Assembly: GCA_943371425.1 (NCBI GenBank)
Contig: CALRUR010000004.1
Location: 167,277 to 231,276, forward strand
DNA: 64,000 nucleotides
Source of the DNA: CAJBVG01 sp943371425
GTDB lineage: Bacteria > Bacteroidota > Bacteroidia > Sphingobacteriales > Sphingobacteriaceae
Direction: 5' to 3'
The notes under the pieces were generated by a model, which ran no database searches, was not told the DNA's origin, and saw only the letters and a program-made list of their open reading frames with translations. Shown here piece after piece: positions 45,743 through 56,400 of the stretch (the first letter of the stretch is position 1; each line of letters starts with the position of its first letter). The position numbers and the translations under genes are program-made.

Positions 45743-47173
45743 TTAATTATTAAGTAACAAAGGGTAAATCTCCTCGATAGAGGTTTCTCCAAACTCAAAT
45801 AATTGGAATGCATTATCCGCTAATGAAAGAATACCCTTTTTTAGAAGTATTTCCTGCGCATTAAATGTATTTGTTTTGATTAAATTTGCTATTTCATAAT
45901 CAACAGGAATTACCTCGTAAATAGCCTTTCTGCCTTTGTATCCAGTGTTTTGGCAATATTCACAACCATTTGGTACGTAATGGTAATTTATATCAATTTT
46001 AGCGGAAAAGTTTCTTGGATAATATACCTTGTCAAATTTTTCTTTTCTTTTGCATTTTACACATAAAAGTCTAACTAACCTTTGTGCTGCCGATGTATTT
46101 AATGTGTTAGCAAGTAAGAAAGGTTGTATACCCATATCTATTAATCTCGACACCGTGCCCCATGCTGAGTTTGTATGTATGGTTGACAGTACGAGATGCC
46201 CAGTGAGGGCAGCTCTAATAGCCATTGCAGCAGTATCTACATCACGTATCTCACCCACCATAATTACATCTGGATCTTGCCTTAAAAAAGTTCTAAGAGC
46301 ACTTGAAAATGTAAATCCAATGTTTTCTTTAAGTTGCACTTGATTTATACCTTCGATAGTATATTCAATAGGGTCTTCAATGGTAAGAATATTTCTACTC
46401 TCTTTATTAAGCAAATTAAGCACTGAATACAAAGTAGTAGTTTTCCCAGATCCAGTTGGGCCGCTTATTAAAATAATCCCATTTGGCTTTTTTATTCCCT
46501 CTAAGAAATTGGCTAAATCAAATTCGTTAAATCCAAGGGAGGCGATATTTAAATCAATTGAACTAGTGTTAAGTAATCTCATCACTACTTTTTCGCCATA
46601 CATAGTAGGTAAAACAGATATCCTCAAATCAAATTTACTTTTATCTTTTTGGAATAGTATTCTTCCATCTTGGGGTAGTCTCTTTTCTGCAATATCCATA
46701 TTTGCCATGATTTTTATTTTATTAATTAATGATGGATACTGTTCCTTTTTTATAGTATACTTTTCTATTAACATACCGTCAATACGTATTCTTATTCTTG
46801 CTATTTCTTCATAACATTCGATATGGATATCACTACTTTTATGAATTTTTGCTTCTTCAATTAATTCATATAGAAATTCAGAGTTGTCTGAATTTATTGT
46901 AGTTTTTAACTTTACAGAATTAATTTTCTCTTGTTTAGGATAAAAGAGGTTTAACAAATCTGTAATTTCAGAAGGTGATTTGATCTCATAATTTATACTT
47001 ATATCTAAAATTATTTCCATTTCATCCTTAAGAGATTTAATATTTGTATCGTCAGTAAAGAACATATAAGTATTTGAACTAACCTCCTTAATAGGTATAG
47101 CACGAAAGTGCCAAGCTAGTTCTGTACTTAAAATTCCAGCGACTCTATTTTCAATATTACCCTTATCTATCAT
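45743..47173 (-). CDS. gspE: GspE/PilB-family secretion ATPase
   Basis: The 476-residue cytoplasmic ATPase powers pseudopilus assembly. After an N-terminal domain, KSSDIHIECYEE (about 112-123) opens the PAS-like part. Walker A is GPTGSGKT (238-245), the Asp box is TIEDPIEYT, Walker B is DPDVIMVGEIRD (300-311), and the His box is LVLSTIHTNSA. Paired CxxC motifs at 371-374 and 404-407 form the zinc site typical of GspE/PilB and absent from the retraction ATPase PilT. No PilT gene is in the operon, which favours secretion or a static pilus over twitching. It overlaps the prepilin peptidase gene by four bases. Confidence 0.95.
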   Translation of the reverse strand: MIDKGNIENRVAGILSTELAWHFRAIPIKEVSSNTYMFFTDDTNIKSLKDEMEIILDISINYEIKSPSEITDLLNLFYPKQEKINSVKLKTTINSDNSEFLYELIEEAKIHKSSDIHIECYEEIARIRIRIDGMLIEKYTIKKEQYPSLINKIKIMANMDIAEKRLPQDGRILFQKDKSKFDLRISVLPTMYGEKVVMRLLNTSSIDLNIASLGFNEFDLANFLEGIKKPNGIILISGPTGSGKTTTLYSVLNLLNKESRNILTIEDPIEYTIEGINQVQLKENIGFTFSSALRTFLRQDPDVIMVGEIRDVDTAAMAIRAALTGHLVLSTIHTNSAWGTVSRLIDMGIQPFLLANTLNTSAAQRLVRLLCVKCKRKEKFDKVYYPRNFSAKIDINYHYVPNGCEYCQNTGYKGRKAIYEVIPVDYEIANLIKTNTFNAQEILLKKGILSLADNAFQLFEFGETSIEEIYPLLLNN

Positions 47174-47679
47174 AATTTGAATGAATATATTGTATAAGCG
47201 TTAAGACTTTTTATTTTTATGGATAATAGTTCAATTAATAATATATATAATGCTTGTAGTCCTGCATATGGGATTCTATTAGATTTATATATTTTTAATT
47301 TAAATAGAACGTACCAAATTGTAATGCTAAAGAATGTGCTAAATAAGTGGAACAATATATAATCATAGGTTGAAAATAAGCTTGCAATACAAATACTGAA
47401 CAAAATATCTCCCCAACCAAAATGATTTTTTGTGATATTTGTGATTCTTTTTTCTTTAATTGATATGTAAATAAATAATAAAAATAATTGAATTAAATAA
47501 ATGACAGTATTTGTAATTTGTATGCCGATTACCTCCTTGAATAATGTATATTTATGTATTGAATATATAGCCGATACAAATAATAAGAGAGGGAATACAG
47601 GCCACGAAATACCTAAATAAGTTACATCTTCAATGAAGATATAAAATAGGATAACAATTAATATGTAATAACTTATCAT
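47170..47679 (-). CDS. Prepilin peptidase (A24 family), short form
   Basis: The 169-residue protein has about six membrane helices. The two catalytic Asp residues of A24 peptidases are recognisable: Asp18 in FIEDVTYLGIS and Asp91 in FGWGDILF (the GxGD motif, 88-91); RIPYAGLQA resembles the conserved C-terminal segment. The N-terminal methyltransferase domain of PilD/GspO is absent, as in archaeal and Tad-type peptidases. It should process the four prepilin-like proteins of the operon. It is joined to the pseudopilin gene by TAATG and to gspE by a four-base overlap. Confidence 0.82.
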   Translation of the reverse strand: MISYYILIVILFYIFIEDVTYLGISWPVFPLLLFVSAIYSIHKYTLFKEVIGIQITNTVIYLIQLFLLFIYISIKEKRITNITKNHFGWGDILFSICIASLFSTYDYILFHLFSTFFSITIWYVLFKLKIYKSNRIPYAGLQALYILLIELLSIKIKSLNAYTIYSFKL

Positions 47680-48083
47680 TAGTCAGGAGTAACTTCACTT
47701 AATTGTTTCTCTTCATTTATTTCCCAAACATTATAAATTCCGTCCCCATCAAAGTCAACAACAGAAGTTGCATTGGCAATAAATGTATTACTTGATGCTT
47801 CAACTATTTCTATTTGATAATTAGCATTCCCCTCTTCTGTTATCAATTTCTCTTGCTCAAAACCAATTTCAGATAAATCTTCAGTGTACTTTGATTTTTC
47901 AAAAAAGAAAGTCTTTTCAAGTGTAAAAACATGTTCTAATTGTATTTTAGCTTCAGTGCTTTTTGCTCTAGTTATTAATGGGAGTAAATTTGGTAAAGCT
48001 AGCAAAACTAGAATTCCAATTATCACCAGTACTATTAATACCTCTGTTAGTGTAAAGCCATTTAATCTTATATTTTTTTTCAT
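47679..48083 (-). CDS. gspG: Major pseudopilin (GspG/PilA-like)
   Basis: The 134-residue protein is the first gene of the operon. The class III signal is complete: MKKNIRLNG, then FTLTEVLIVLVIIGILVLLALP, with cleavage after Gly9, Phe10 at +1 and Glu14 as Glu+5. Residues 110-121 (DFDGDGIYNVWE) have Asp/Asn/Glu at positions 1, 3, 5, 9 and 12 of an EF-hand-like loop; GspG proteins also bind calcium near their C-terminus, though by a different site. The helix KSTEAKIQLEHVFTLEKTFF is typical of pilins. It would form the pseudopilus fibre. Confidence 0.9.
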   Translation of the reverse strand: MKKNIRLNGFTLTEVLIVLVIIGILVLLALPNLLPLITRAKSTEAKIQLEHVFTLEKTFFFEKSKYTEDLSEIGFEQEKLITEEGNANYQIEIVEASSNTFIANATSVVDFDGDGIYNVWEINEEKQLSEVTPD

Positions 48084-48199
48084 ATTATACTTTTATATTA
48101 TTCAAGTATTAATTTCTATTTTAATTTAATGTTAATATTATTATTATTTTTTTTGTTATTTATATTTTATATTTTTACTTAAATCTAAATCTTATACTT

Positions 48200-48613
48200 A
48201 TGAAAAAGCTATCTTTATTTTCATTATTTGTATTTTCAATTTTTTTCTCTTTTGCTCAATCTAATTCCAATAAAAGTGGAAATTGGAAAATTGAATATGA
48301 AACAAAACCTCATGTAAATTCTAATTATGGCCCTAATCAGTTTAATTTTATGTTAAAAAAGATAAACCTAATTAGTTTGAATTCAAGTAATACCATTTAT
48401 CAAATACAACCATTAAATCAAAGTGCTTCTATAGTCTATTCTAATGCTAACATCATTAATAATAAAATTAATTTTTATTTCTTCGAGGCTAATTCATTTG
48501 ATACAATGTTTGTAAATATTCCAATTAACGCAAGTAATCAAGACACTTTAATTGGAACAATTATTTCGATACATGGCGAGTTGAAAATTAAACTGCTCAA
48601 ATCTATAAATTAG
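48200..48613 (+). CDS. Small secreted protein, unknown function
   Basis: The 137-residue protein has a standard signal peptide (MKKLSLFSLFVFSIFFSFAQ) and no recognised domain; the rest is Asn/Ser/Ile-rich and probably beta-structured. It is divergent from the secretion operon across a 116-base, very AT-rich gap that must hold both promoters. It could be exported by that machine, but nothing in the sequence proves it. The 3' end meets the XRE regulator gene at an inverted repeat. Confidence 0.7.
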   Translation: MKKLSLFSLFVFSIFFSFAQSNSNKSGNWKIEYETKPHVNSNYGPNQFNFMLKKINLISLNSSNTIYQIQPLNQSASIVYSNANIINNKINFYFFEANSFDTMFVNIPINASNQDTLIGTIISIHGELKIKLLKSIN

Positions 48614-48630
48614 TTCGCCATACAAAATCA

Positions 48631-48674
48631 TTGCTAACATTAATTTAAAGTCTACTTATTATTAATGTTAGTAA
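48631..48674. terminator. Inverted repeat between convergent genes
   Basis: Arms 48631-48644 and 48661-48674 pair at 13 of 14 positions around a 16-base loop. The right arm lies in the last codons of the XRE gene and the left arm past the stop of the secreted-protein gene. It can serve as a terminator in either direction, though no clear T run follows. Confidence 0.5.
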
Positions 48675-49055
48675 TTGATTATGTTCTTTCAATATTAAAA
48701 AAAGGTTGTCCATATTTATATCAGAAGCCTTTATATGCTCGAAATCTTTAGCATTAAAGGTGGTTATACTATTAATTATTTTAACCTTGTCTATTTCGTT
48801 TTTTTTCAAATCCGATATAATATACTTCTGAATTTCTTCTCTGTCACTTATATTATTTTTAATAATGTGAATCATATCCTCGATTTCAACATTCAATAAG
48901 TTACAAATTTCATTGAATTTCCTCAAATTTATATTGCATAAATCATTTTCGATTTTGTAGTAAGCAGATTGAGATAATTCTAATTTTGATGCAATATAAT
49001 ACTGGGAGTACCCATTGAACTCCCTAATAATCTTTATGTATTTGCCAATTTTCAT
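48645..49055 (-). CDS. XRE-family transcription regulator
   Basis: The 136-residue protein has a Cro/CI-type helix-turn-helix at residues 3-62 (IGKYIKIIREFNGYSQYYIASKLELSQSAYYKIE in two overlapping helices, then LCNINLRKFNEICNLLNVEI). A C-terminal helical part of about 70 residues, perhaps for dimerisation, has no recognised ligand domain. It lies between the secretion operon with its small divergent gene and the OmpH/RHS operon. The palindromes just upstream suggest self-regulation and perhaps control of the OmpH-like operon. Confidence 0.85.
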   Translation of the reverse strand: MKIGKYIKIIREFNGYSQYYIASKLELSQSAYYKIENDLCNINLRKFNEICNLLNVEIEDMIHIIKNNISDREEIQKYIISDLKKNEIDKVKIINSITTFNAKDFEHIKASDINMDNLFLILKEHNQLLTLIISRL

Positions 49056-49101
49056 ATATGTGATTTTCTATAGATAGCATTGAGGAGAGCGGCAAATTTT
49101 T

Positions 49102-49116
49102 ATTACTTGTAGTAAT
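49102..49116. promoter_or_regulatory. Palindrome upstream of the XRE gene, possible operator
   Basis: ATTACT-TGT-AGTAAT is a perfect six-base inverted repeat with a three-base centre, 47 bases upstream of the XRE start. Its size fits a Cro/CI-type operator. Confidence 0.35.
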
Positions 49117-49167
49117 TATTTTTCCTTTAAAGTAATATTAATTATTTCGAAAGTTTATTTATAGACC

Positions 49168-49219
49168 ATAACTTTATTTTAAATATAAAGTAAATATATA
49201 TTTTTTATTATAAAGTTAT
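49168..49219. promoter_or_regulatory. Long AT-rich inverted repeat upstream of the OmpH-like gene
   Basis: ATAACTTTAT (49168-49177) and ATAAAGTTAT (49210-49219) are perfect complements 32 bases apart, and a third half-site (ATATAAAGT) lies between them near 49184. With the palindrome at 49102 they suggest regulator binding in the 251-base gap 49056-49306, in which no gene was seen. Confidence 0.3.
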
Positions 49220-49306
49220 TTAAAAATTAATTTTTTTAAATAACATGATAATTACTACCTCATAATATATAGTATTTTTTTATTCGAATTTATTTAACAA
49301 TATAAT

Positions 49307-49825
49307 ATGAACTACTTAAATAACAAGTTAACACTAATTGTTTTTTTAATATTAATTATTTCAGCGGCAAATTTTTTTTTAGTAAAATACACAACTCCAA
49401 AAATCGCCTATGTAAAAATAAGCGAATTGTATAATTCGTTTCAAATGAAGAAAGAACTTGAAGCTGATTACCTCCAAATAGAGAATAAAAGAAAGTCAAT
49501 AATAGATAGTATAACTGTTCAATTTAATTCAATTTACCAAAGTCAAAACAAAACAGAATCTGACAAACAACGCATCCGGTTTTTATATGATGACTTAATG
49601 AAGAAGAAAACTGAATTCGAAGAGGATAATGCAAGATTAAAGTCGGAATTAAACGAGCGGATTTTTAAGCAAATTAATCAATATGTACAAGATTACTCTT
49701 TGGAGAACTCTTGTGATTTTGTTTTAGGTGCAGATGGTTCTGGTTCAATTATGGCATCCAATGTTAAGTACGATATAACCAATGAGGTGTCATTATATAT
49801 AAATAAAAAGTATGAAGGCAAATAG
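49307..49825 (+). CDS. OmpH/Skp-like protein with membrane anchor
   Basis: The 172-residue protein has an N-terminal helix without a clear cleavage site (LTLIVFLILIISAANFFLV), then the OmpH start IAYVKISELYNSFQMKKELE, a long coiled coil (residues about 50-130) and the closing motif CDFVLGADGSGSIM. Skp/OmpH chaperones hold unfolded outer-membrane proteins in the periplasm. This one is probably tethered to the inner membrane. It opens a five-gene operon with two giant proteins, which suggests it serves as their dedicated chaperone; that part is inference. It overlaps the next gene by 14 bases. Confidence 0.82.
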   Translation: MNYLNNKLTLIVFLILIISAANFFLVKYTTPKIAYVKISELYNSFQMKKELEADYLQIENKRKSIIDSITVQFNSIYQSQNKTESDKQRIRFLYDDLMKKKTEFEEDNARLKSELNERIFKQINQYVQDYSLENSCDFVLGADGSGSIMASNVKYDITNEVSLYINKKYEGK

Positions 49826-50423
49826 ATTTTTATTTGTATTACTATTTTTCCCTTTGTTGTTTTCTTGTAAAAAGAAAATGAATATGAATGAATTTGCTTC
49901 TTGGGTCGAGAGTGGGCAATATCCACATATTTACTCAAAATCAATAGCAGGGTATACTTTTCAGTTAAAATATATCCCGAGCGATTACATGGCAATTAAA
50001 AATCTAATTGATAATGATATTGCAGTAGATAGCTTTACTGACCTAAGGAAAAAATTTTCGAATGCTCAGTATATGATATTGCGAATATCAAGAAATGATC
50101 ATAAAGATTTATTAAAGGTTATTTCAGAAAATCAACAAGAGTATACCCAAATGGTAAATTATTTTTCATTTGAAATGGGTGATAAGATTTATGCAATAAA
50201 CGGGCACGACACTCTCAACAGTAGTTTTTTTCATTATGAAAGGAATTATAGCCTTTCACCATACAATACTTTTATAGTAGAATTTGAAAATCACGCCATA
50301 GAGGATTCTTTGAATAAAGATGATTTGGTTTTTGTATTAGAGGACGATCAATTATCAGTAGGCACTGTTAAAATTGTGATTCCTAAAAAAGATATAGCAA
50401 GCATCCCTGAAATAATTTTATAA
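49812..50423 (+). CDS. Lipoprotein of the RHS operon
   Basis: The 203-residue protein has a clear lipoprotein signal (FLFVLLFFPLLFSC, Cys19). The mature part has no recognised domain. It is mixed alpha/beta with FQLKYIPSDYMAIKNLID and LSPYNTFIVEFENHAIEDSL and ends LSVGTVKIVIPKKDIASIP. It lies between the OmpH-like gene and the first giant gene (eight bases to the next ATG), so it probably acts in their export or attachment to the membrane. Function is not assigned. Confidence 0.75.
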   Translation: MKANRFLFVLLFFPLLFSCKKKMNMNEFASWVESGQYPHIYSKSIAGYTFQLKYIPSDYMAIKNLIDNDIAVDSFTDLRKKFSNAQYMILRISRNDHKDLLKVISENQQEYTQMVNYFSFEMGDKIYAINGHDTLNSSFFHYERNYSLSPYNTFIVEFENHAIEDSLNKDDLVFVLEDDQLSVGTVKIVIPKKDIASIPEIIL

Positions 50424-50431
50424 ATAATCTT

Positions 50432-53400
50432 ATGAGAAATCGTACGCTTAAAGTAATTGCATCTTTCTTACTAGTTAATCTATTGTATGAAATTTTTTTT
50501 CCTGCAATTGCATTTGCATTAACTAGTGGACCTTCTCAGCCTGAAGTTCAGAGCTTCGAGCCGGTTGGAACTTCCGAGTTGGTAAACGTATCCACTGGCG
50601 ACATGGTGTATAATATTCCATTGTTGGATGTAGAAGGTTTCCCGATTAATATTTCCTATCATTCAGGTATTATGATGGATCAAGAAGCTAGTTGGGTAGG
50701 TTTAGGTTGGAATATTAACCCAGGTAGCATAGTTAGAAATATGCGAGGTTTGCCAGATGATTTTTTAATGGATCCAGTTCGAAAAAGAAATAATATAAAA
50801 AAGAATGAAACCTATGGATTGAGGGGTTCGGTTGGGTTCGAATTTTCTGGATGGGGTTCTTTGAGCACTGGGATAGGGATCACAACAAATAATTACAGAG
50901 GAACATCATTGGATTTCTTTGTACATCCAACCTTGGGTATTGGGCTAACAACAAGGACGGATTTGAATATTGGTTTGGGCGTTTCTCTTTCTTCAAGCGA
51001 AGGCATTTCACTATCTCCAAGTCTATCCTTAGAGTCTGAACAAAAGAGTGAAATTCGTAATAAAACCTCAATAGGTATTTCAGGTAAATATAATTCAAGC
51101 TCTGGTTTTTCTGAAGTTTCTTTAGATCAGTCGGCTAAACTAATAAATGAAAAAACTGGGAAATTTTCTAAAGGTGGTAATTCTGTAGGATTTTCATTTG
51201 CAGGGAACACTTATGTACCGCAATACATGATGGCAATGGAAAGCTTTGCTTTTAATCTATCTATTAAACCAGGAGGGGAAGCATTTGCTGCACATCCCAA
51301 TTTTGGTTTATCAGGATTTTACTCCGGACAATATTTAGCAGAGAGAGAAGCTACCATGCCGGCTATAGGATATATGTACATGGAGAATGCAACAGCAACT
51401 TCACTTTTAGATTTTAATAGGGAAAAAGATCTACCATATAAACCTGATAAAACAGATCTACCTATTACAAACATAACGCATGATGCTTTCTCGTTTTCAG
51501 GTGAAGGCACAGGCGGCGTATTCAGAACCCACAGAGGTGATATTGGGATATTGCATGACCCATATGTTGAAAATAAATCATTGTCGGGTGATGTAGGTTT
51601 TGATGTAGGATTTGGGGCTGTTGTAAAAGTTGGGGTAAATGCGATGGCTACTTTTGTGAATTCCAACAGTGGTCCGTGGGATAAAAACAATTTATTGCCT
51701 GCTATAATCCCTTTCCAAGAGAGAACTGCCGGTTCATTATATGAACCATATTTTATGAAAAATAATGGGGAGAAAAGTGTAGTTTCTGATGAAACATTTT
51801 ACAATAAAATTGGAGGAAATGATTTAGTTTATATTCCTATAAATAGCCTTTTATCTCCAGAGACTAAATTTAAAAAACAAAATAGTTCTTTCGTGAACTT
51901 GCTTAGTGGATTAAATCATAGATCTAAAAGAGAAAAAAGGAATCAAGTAATTTCTACGCTTACTGCAAAAGAAGCCGAAGTCGCAGGATTAAACAAATTT
52001 ATTGAATCTTATCCACTAGGCTCAAAATATATGCCATCAGGTGAATTGAGCGAACCTATAGATGTTCAACCACGAAACGCTGGTAACAGAAAACAACATC
52101 ATCTCTCTGAAATCAGTGTGTTGAATTCGGATGGTAGACGATATGTATATGGTTTACCAGCCTATAATACCTTACAAGTTGAGGCTACATTTGCCGTGGG
52201 TACTAATAGTCCAATTGATAATCTATTTGGAGCAGATAGTTCTAAGGCATTAAATGATATTGTTACCTATGCACAAAGTGATAATACCATTCATAACACT
52301 AAAGGAGTAGATAATTATTTCTCTAGCACAGAATTGCCTCCCTATGCACATTCTTTTTTGCTAACGGGTGTAGTATCTCCAGATTATATTGATATTACTG
52401 GAAATGGAATTACAGACGATGATTTAGGTGGATATACTAGACTAAATTATACTAAAGTTTACCCAACTCCAGCAGGTAGAGGATATAAATGGAGGACACC
52501 ATATGGTAAAACAGCACGTGAAGCTCAATTTGAAGAAGGAGCTAGGCCAGTATCTACAGATAATAAGGCTAGTTATGTATACGGTGAAAAAGAGGTTTGG
52601 TATGTACACTCTATTGAATCTAAAAATTACATTGCAGAATTTATAATAGACGATGATCGAAAAGATACGAAAGAAGCATACAATGAAGACGGCGGAGTTG
52701 GTGAAAGATCTTTGTATCGTTTAAAAAAAATTAATTTGTACTTAAAAAGTGAACGATTGAGGCATGGTGACAATGCTCAGCCAATTAAAACTGTACATTT
52801 TGAATATAGTTATGAATTATGCAAAGGTGTTTACAATAACGGAGAATATAACGTTGAGGAAAGTGGAAAATTAACGCTAAAAAAAATATATTTTACAAGT
52901 GGAAAATCTCATAAAGGATACAGGTACCCATATGTGTTTAAATATGGAGAAAACTTAAATCCTAATTATAGCAGTAAAGATGTAGATCGTTGGGGTAACT
53001 ATAAACAAAATACTGCTGGTAATCCTGCAAAAGACAACCCATATACAGGGTTAGATAGTGTAAGAGTTAATACAAATTCTAATGCTTGGACATTAGATAA
53101 AATCTACCTACCCACTGGAGGTTTAATTTCGTTTGAATATGAGGCAGACGATTATGCTTATGTGCAAGATCGAAAAGCCATGAACATGTTTACACTTACA
53201 GGTATTTCTCGGAATACAACTTATAATAACTTAACCGAGATAGACAATTCAAATGCAGATAATAATTATTTCTTTTTCTCCATACCAAAATCTATCCCTA
53301 CTTCTGCTTCAACGATAAGAAATGATTTATTCAGAGATCGTTTTTTAAAAGACGAAACAGGTAAAATACCGAAAGTGTTTTACTTTAAAATAATGGTCGG

Positions 53401-56400
53401 TGTAATAAAAACGAATAAAAGTAGCGGGGCATTAAAATATGATTTTGTTCCTGGCTATGCAGAAATTGATAGTTATGGAATTAATTCTGCCGATCATTCC
53501 GGAGGGTATTATACACGGGGATATATCAGATTCAAAAAAGTTAGAATAGGTGACCGTGAAAATGGTGGAGATTTTTGTTCACCTATATCAAAAGCGAGTT
53601 GGCAATTTGCACGATTAAACCTTTCTGACATGATTAGTGGAGTAAATGCGAATGGAGGAATAGTGGATGCCATAAAGAATTTAGTGAATGTAGCAAATTC
53701 GGTCAGCTTTATGTTTAAAGGATATAACAGAACTTTGGAAAATTGGGGATGGGGGAAAGATATAGCATTGTCAAAATCTTTTATTCGATTGTATAACCCA
53801 AATAAAATAAAATATGGAGGAGGGGTAAGGGTTAAAACAGTAAAATTGAACGATCAATGGAACGAGATGGGTTCAGGTACTTCTAGTTTTGATTATGGTT
53901 TAAAATACACATACAGAAAAACAGAAAAGCAAACGAATGGAGAAACACTATTAATTAGTTCGGGAGTGGCTTCTTACGAGCCGATGATCGGGAACGATGA
54001 AAATCCGTTTAGGATGCCAATATATTCTAACGAGCACAATTTATTAGCCCCCGATAATAAGCATTATGTGGAAACTCCAACCGGAGAAAGTTATTTCCCT
54101 GGTCCAAACGTTACTTACAGTTATATTAAAATTGAAAACATTGTTCAGAATTCTGGCTATGAGGAATATGAATTCTACACTACAAAAGATTTTCCTACAA
54201 TCACAAAAAATACGAATGCAGAGGTTAAAAACAATAATCCTGCACCTAAACTCGCAACATTTTTAGAAGTTAATGTAGTAGAGCTTGTGGCAGTTTCTCA
54301 AGGATATTTAGTTGAGAACAATGACATGGATGGAAAGGCAAAATCGCATTGGGTATACGGCGAAGATGGGAAACCTATTTCTGGAGTTGTGTATGAATAC
54401 CAAACAGATCCAACTAATCCTAAATTATTAAATAACATGGCTTCTGTGGTGGATGAACATGGCGTTATTCAGACAAAAGAAATTGGAAAAGAAATCGACA
54501 TTAGCGTTGATATGCGTCAGTCAGAAAATACAACTTCTGGAGTTGGTCACATGGCGAATGGTGATGCCTTTTTCCTATTTATATTTCCTGTTGTACTTCC
54601 AAGTTGGTTTCCTTCGCTTGCTAATGAGAACATCAGATTTAATTCTGTGGTTACAACTAAAACAATCAATCGTTTTGGCCTGCTAAAAAAAGTAACCTAT
54701 TACAATGAAAATTCGGTAGTAAGTACAACAAACGATTTATACGACAGCGAAACAGGAAATGTGATTATGACCTCTACTCAGAATGAGTTTAAAGATCCTG
54801 TTTACGATTTGAATTACCCTGCGTATTGGGCTTATGATGGAATGGGATTAGCATTCCAGAATATTGGATTCGAAAAAGAATTAAATATTACGAATGGTTT
54901 GGCTACAGTTTCTAATGCAAAAGATTTCTATGTAGAAGGAGATGAGTTATGGATTTACAATGATAGTGGCTATAGCAAAATGGCTTGGATTACAAAAAGA
55001 GCGGGCAACAATATTTTTATGGTGGATAGAAATGGCTATGCAATTGAAACTGGCACTTATGTGGCCAAAGTAATTCGAAGTGGAAGGCGAAATATGCAAG
55101 ATATTTCTGCGGGATCTGTACGAGTACTAACAAAACCAACTTCTCTAAGTAGTTTTACAAATGTATTAAATGCATCTGCAACAACATTCTCAGATTCCTG
55201 GGGAATATTACAGTCTGATACAATTTTTGAGAAAAATTATAGGACCTGTGATAGATGTGTACTTACGAAGTACTCTTCAGATTTAATGGATTTGTTGAAC
55301 TATTTAGCAATTAAAAGAAAGTTGACAAGTGTGCGAACAATAGGAACAGGTTATACAGGACCTGGTGCTGTTCCAATTCATCTTAATTCTACTTATGCAA
55401 ATTCAGATCTTTATAAATTGATTGATAATAATCAGGTTCCAAATACTTTTTACGCTACAGGTCATTATTATTCTCTAGGAACGGATCCAGATCCAATTAA
55501 TAGTCATGTAATGTATCCTGTTATTGCTGCTCCATACATAGGGATGTCTGGTGATTTTGATTTATGTCAAATTACTATAACTAAACCTGCTGATACTGCA
55601 TATAAATTCAGAAATATCTTGTCATTCAGCAATCCTAGGGTAAAAGATTTATCTGCGTCGCCAGATTCTTCGGGTGAGTATTATTTAGATGCAGAGTTTT
55701 TGTATCAAGATAGTATAAAAGTAATGCAAACTCTTGTGGTTAGCACAAATTGTGCATTAATGGCTAGGTGTTATTCTGAAGATATCGATGATCCTACTTA
55801 TTGCATTGTGTCTGTATCAGGAGATACTATTATTAACCCTTACCAAACAGGAATGAAGGGAAGCTGGAGAGTTAAAAGTACATATCAGTACAGAGATTTA
55901 AGAACTCAAAACACAACACCAGGTGTAACTAATGTTCGAAAAGATGGTGTGTTCGCTACGTTCTCACCTTTTTGGACAATGAATAGTACTGGTAAAATGA
56001 CACCTAATGAAGGAACGAAATGGGTAAAAGTGAATGAAGTAACGGAGTACGATCCATTTGGACATGAATTGGAAAATAGAGATGCTATTGGCAGATATTC
56101 TTCTGCAGTGTATGGTTTTAATCATAATGTACCAATTGCCGTTGCAAGTAATGCTAGGTATCGTCAAATTGGATTTGACGGTTTTGAAGATTACAACCTC
56201 AAAACGAACGCTTCTTGTGCAAGTTGTTTGGCCATTTCTCATTTTAATTTTAAATCTCAATTAATTAATGATAATGCACTGAATGAAACAAACAGTCATA
56301 CTGGTAATACCAGTTTGCAAATAGGTGAAGGAGATTCAATTCAGATGATTTTTTATAGTAATAATTCATCCGTAAATAAATATACAGACACCTTATTGCT

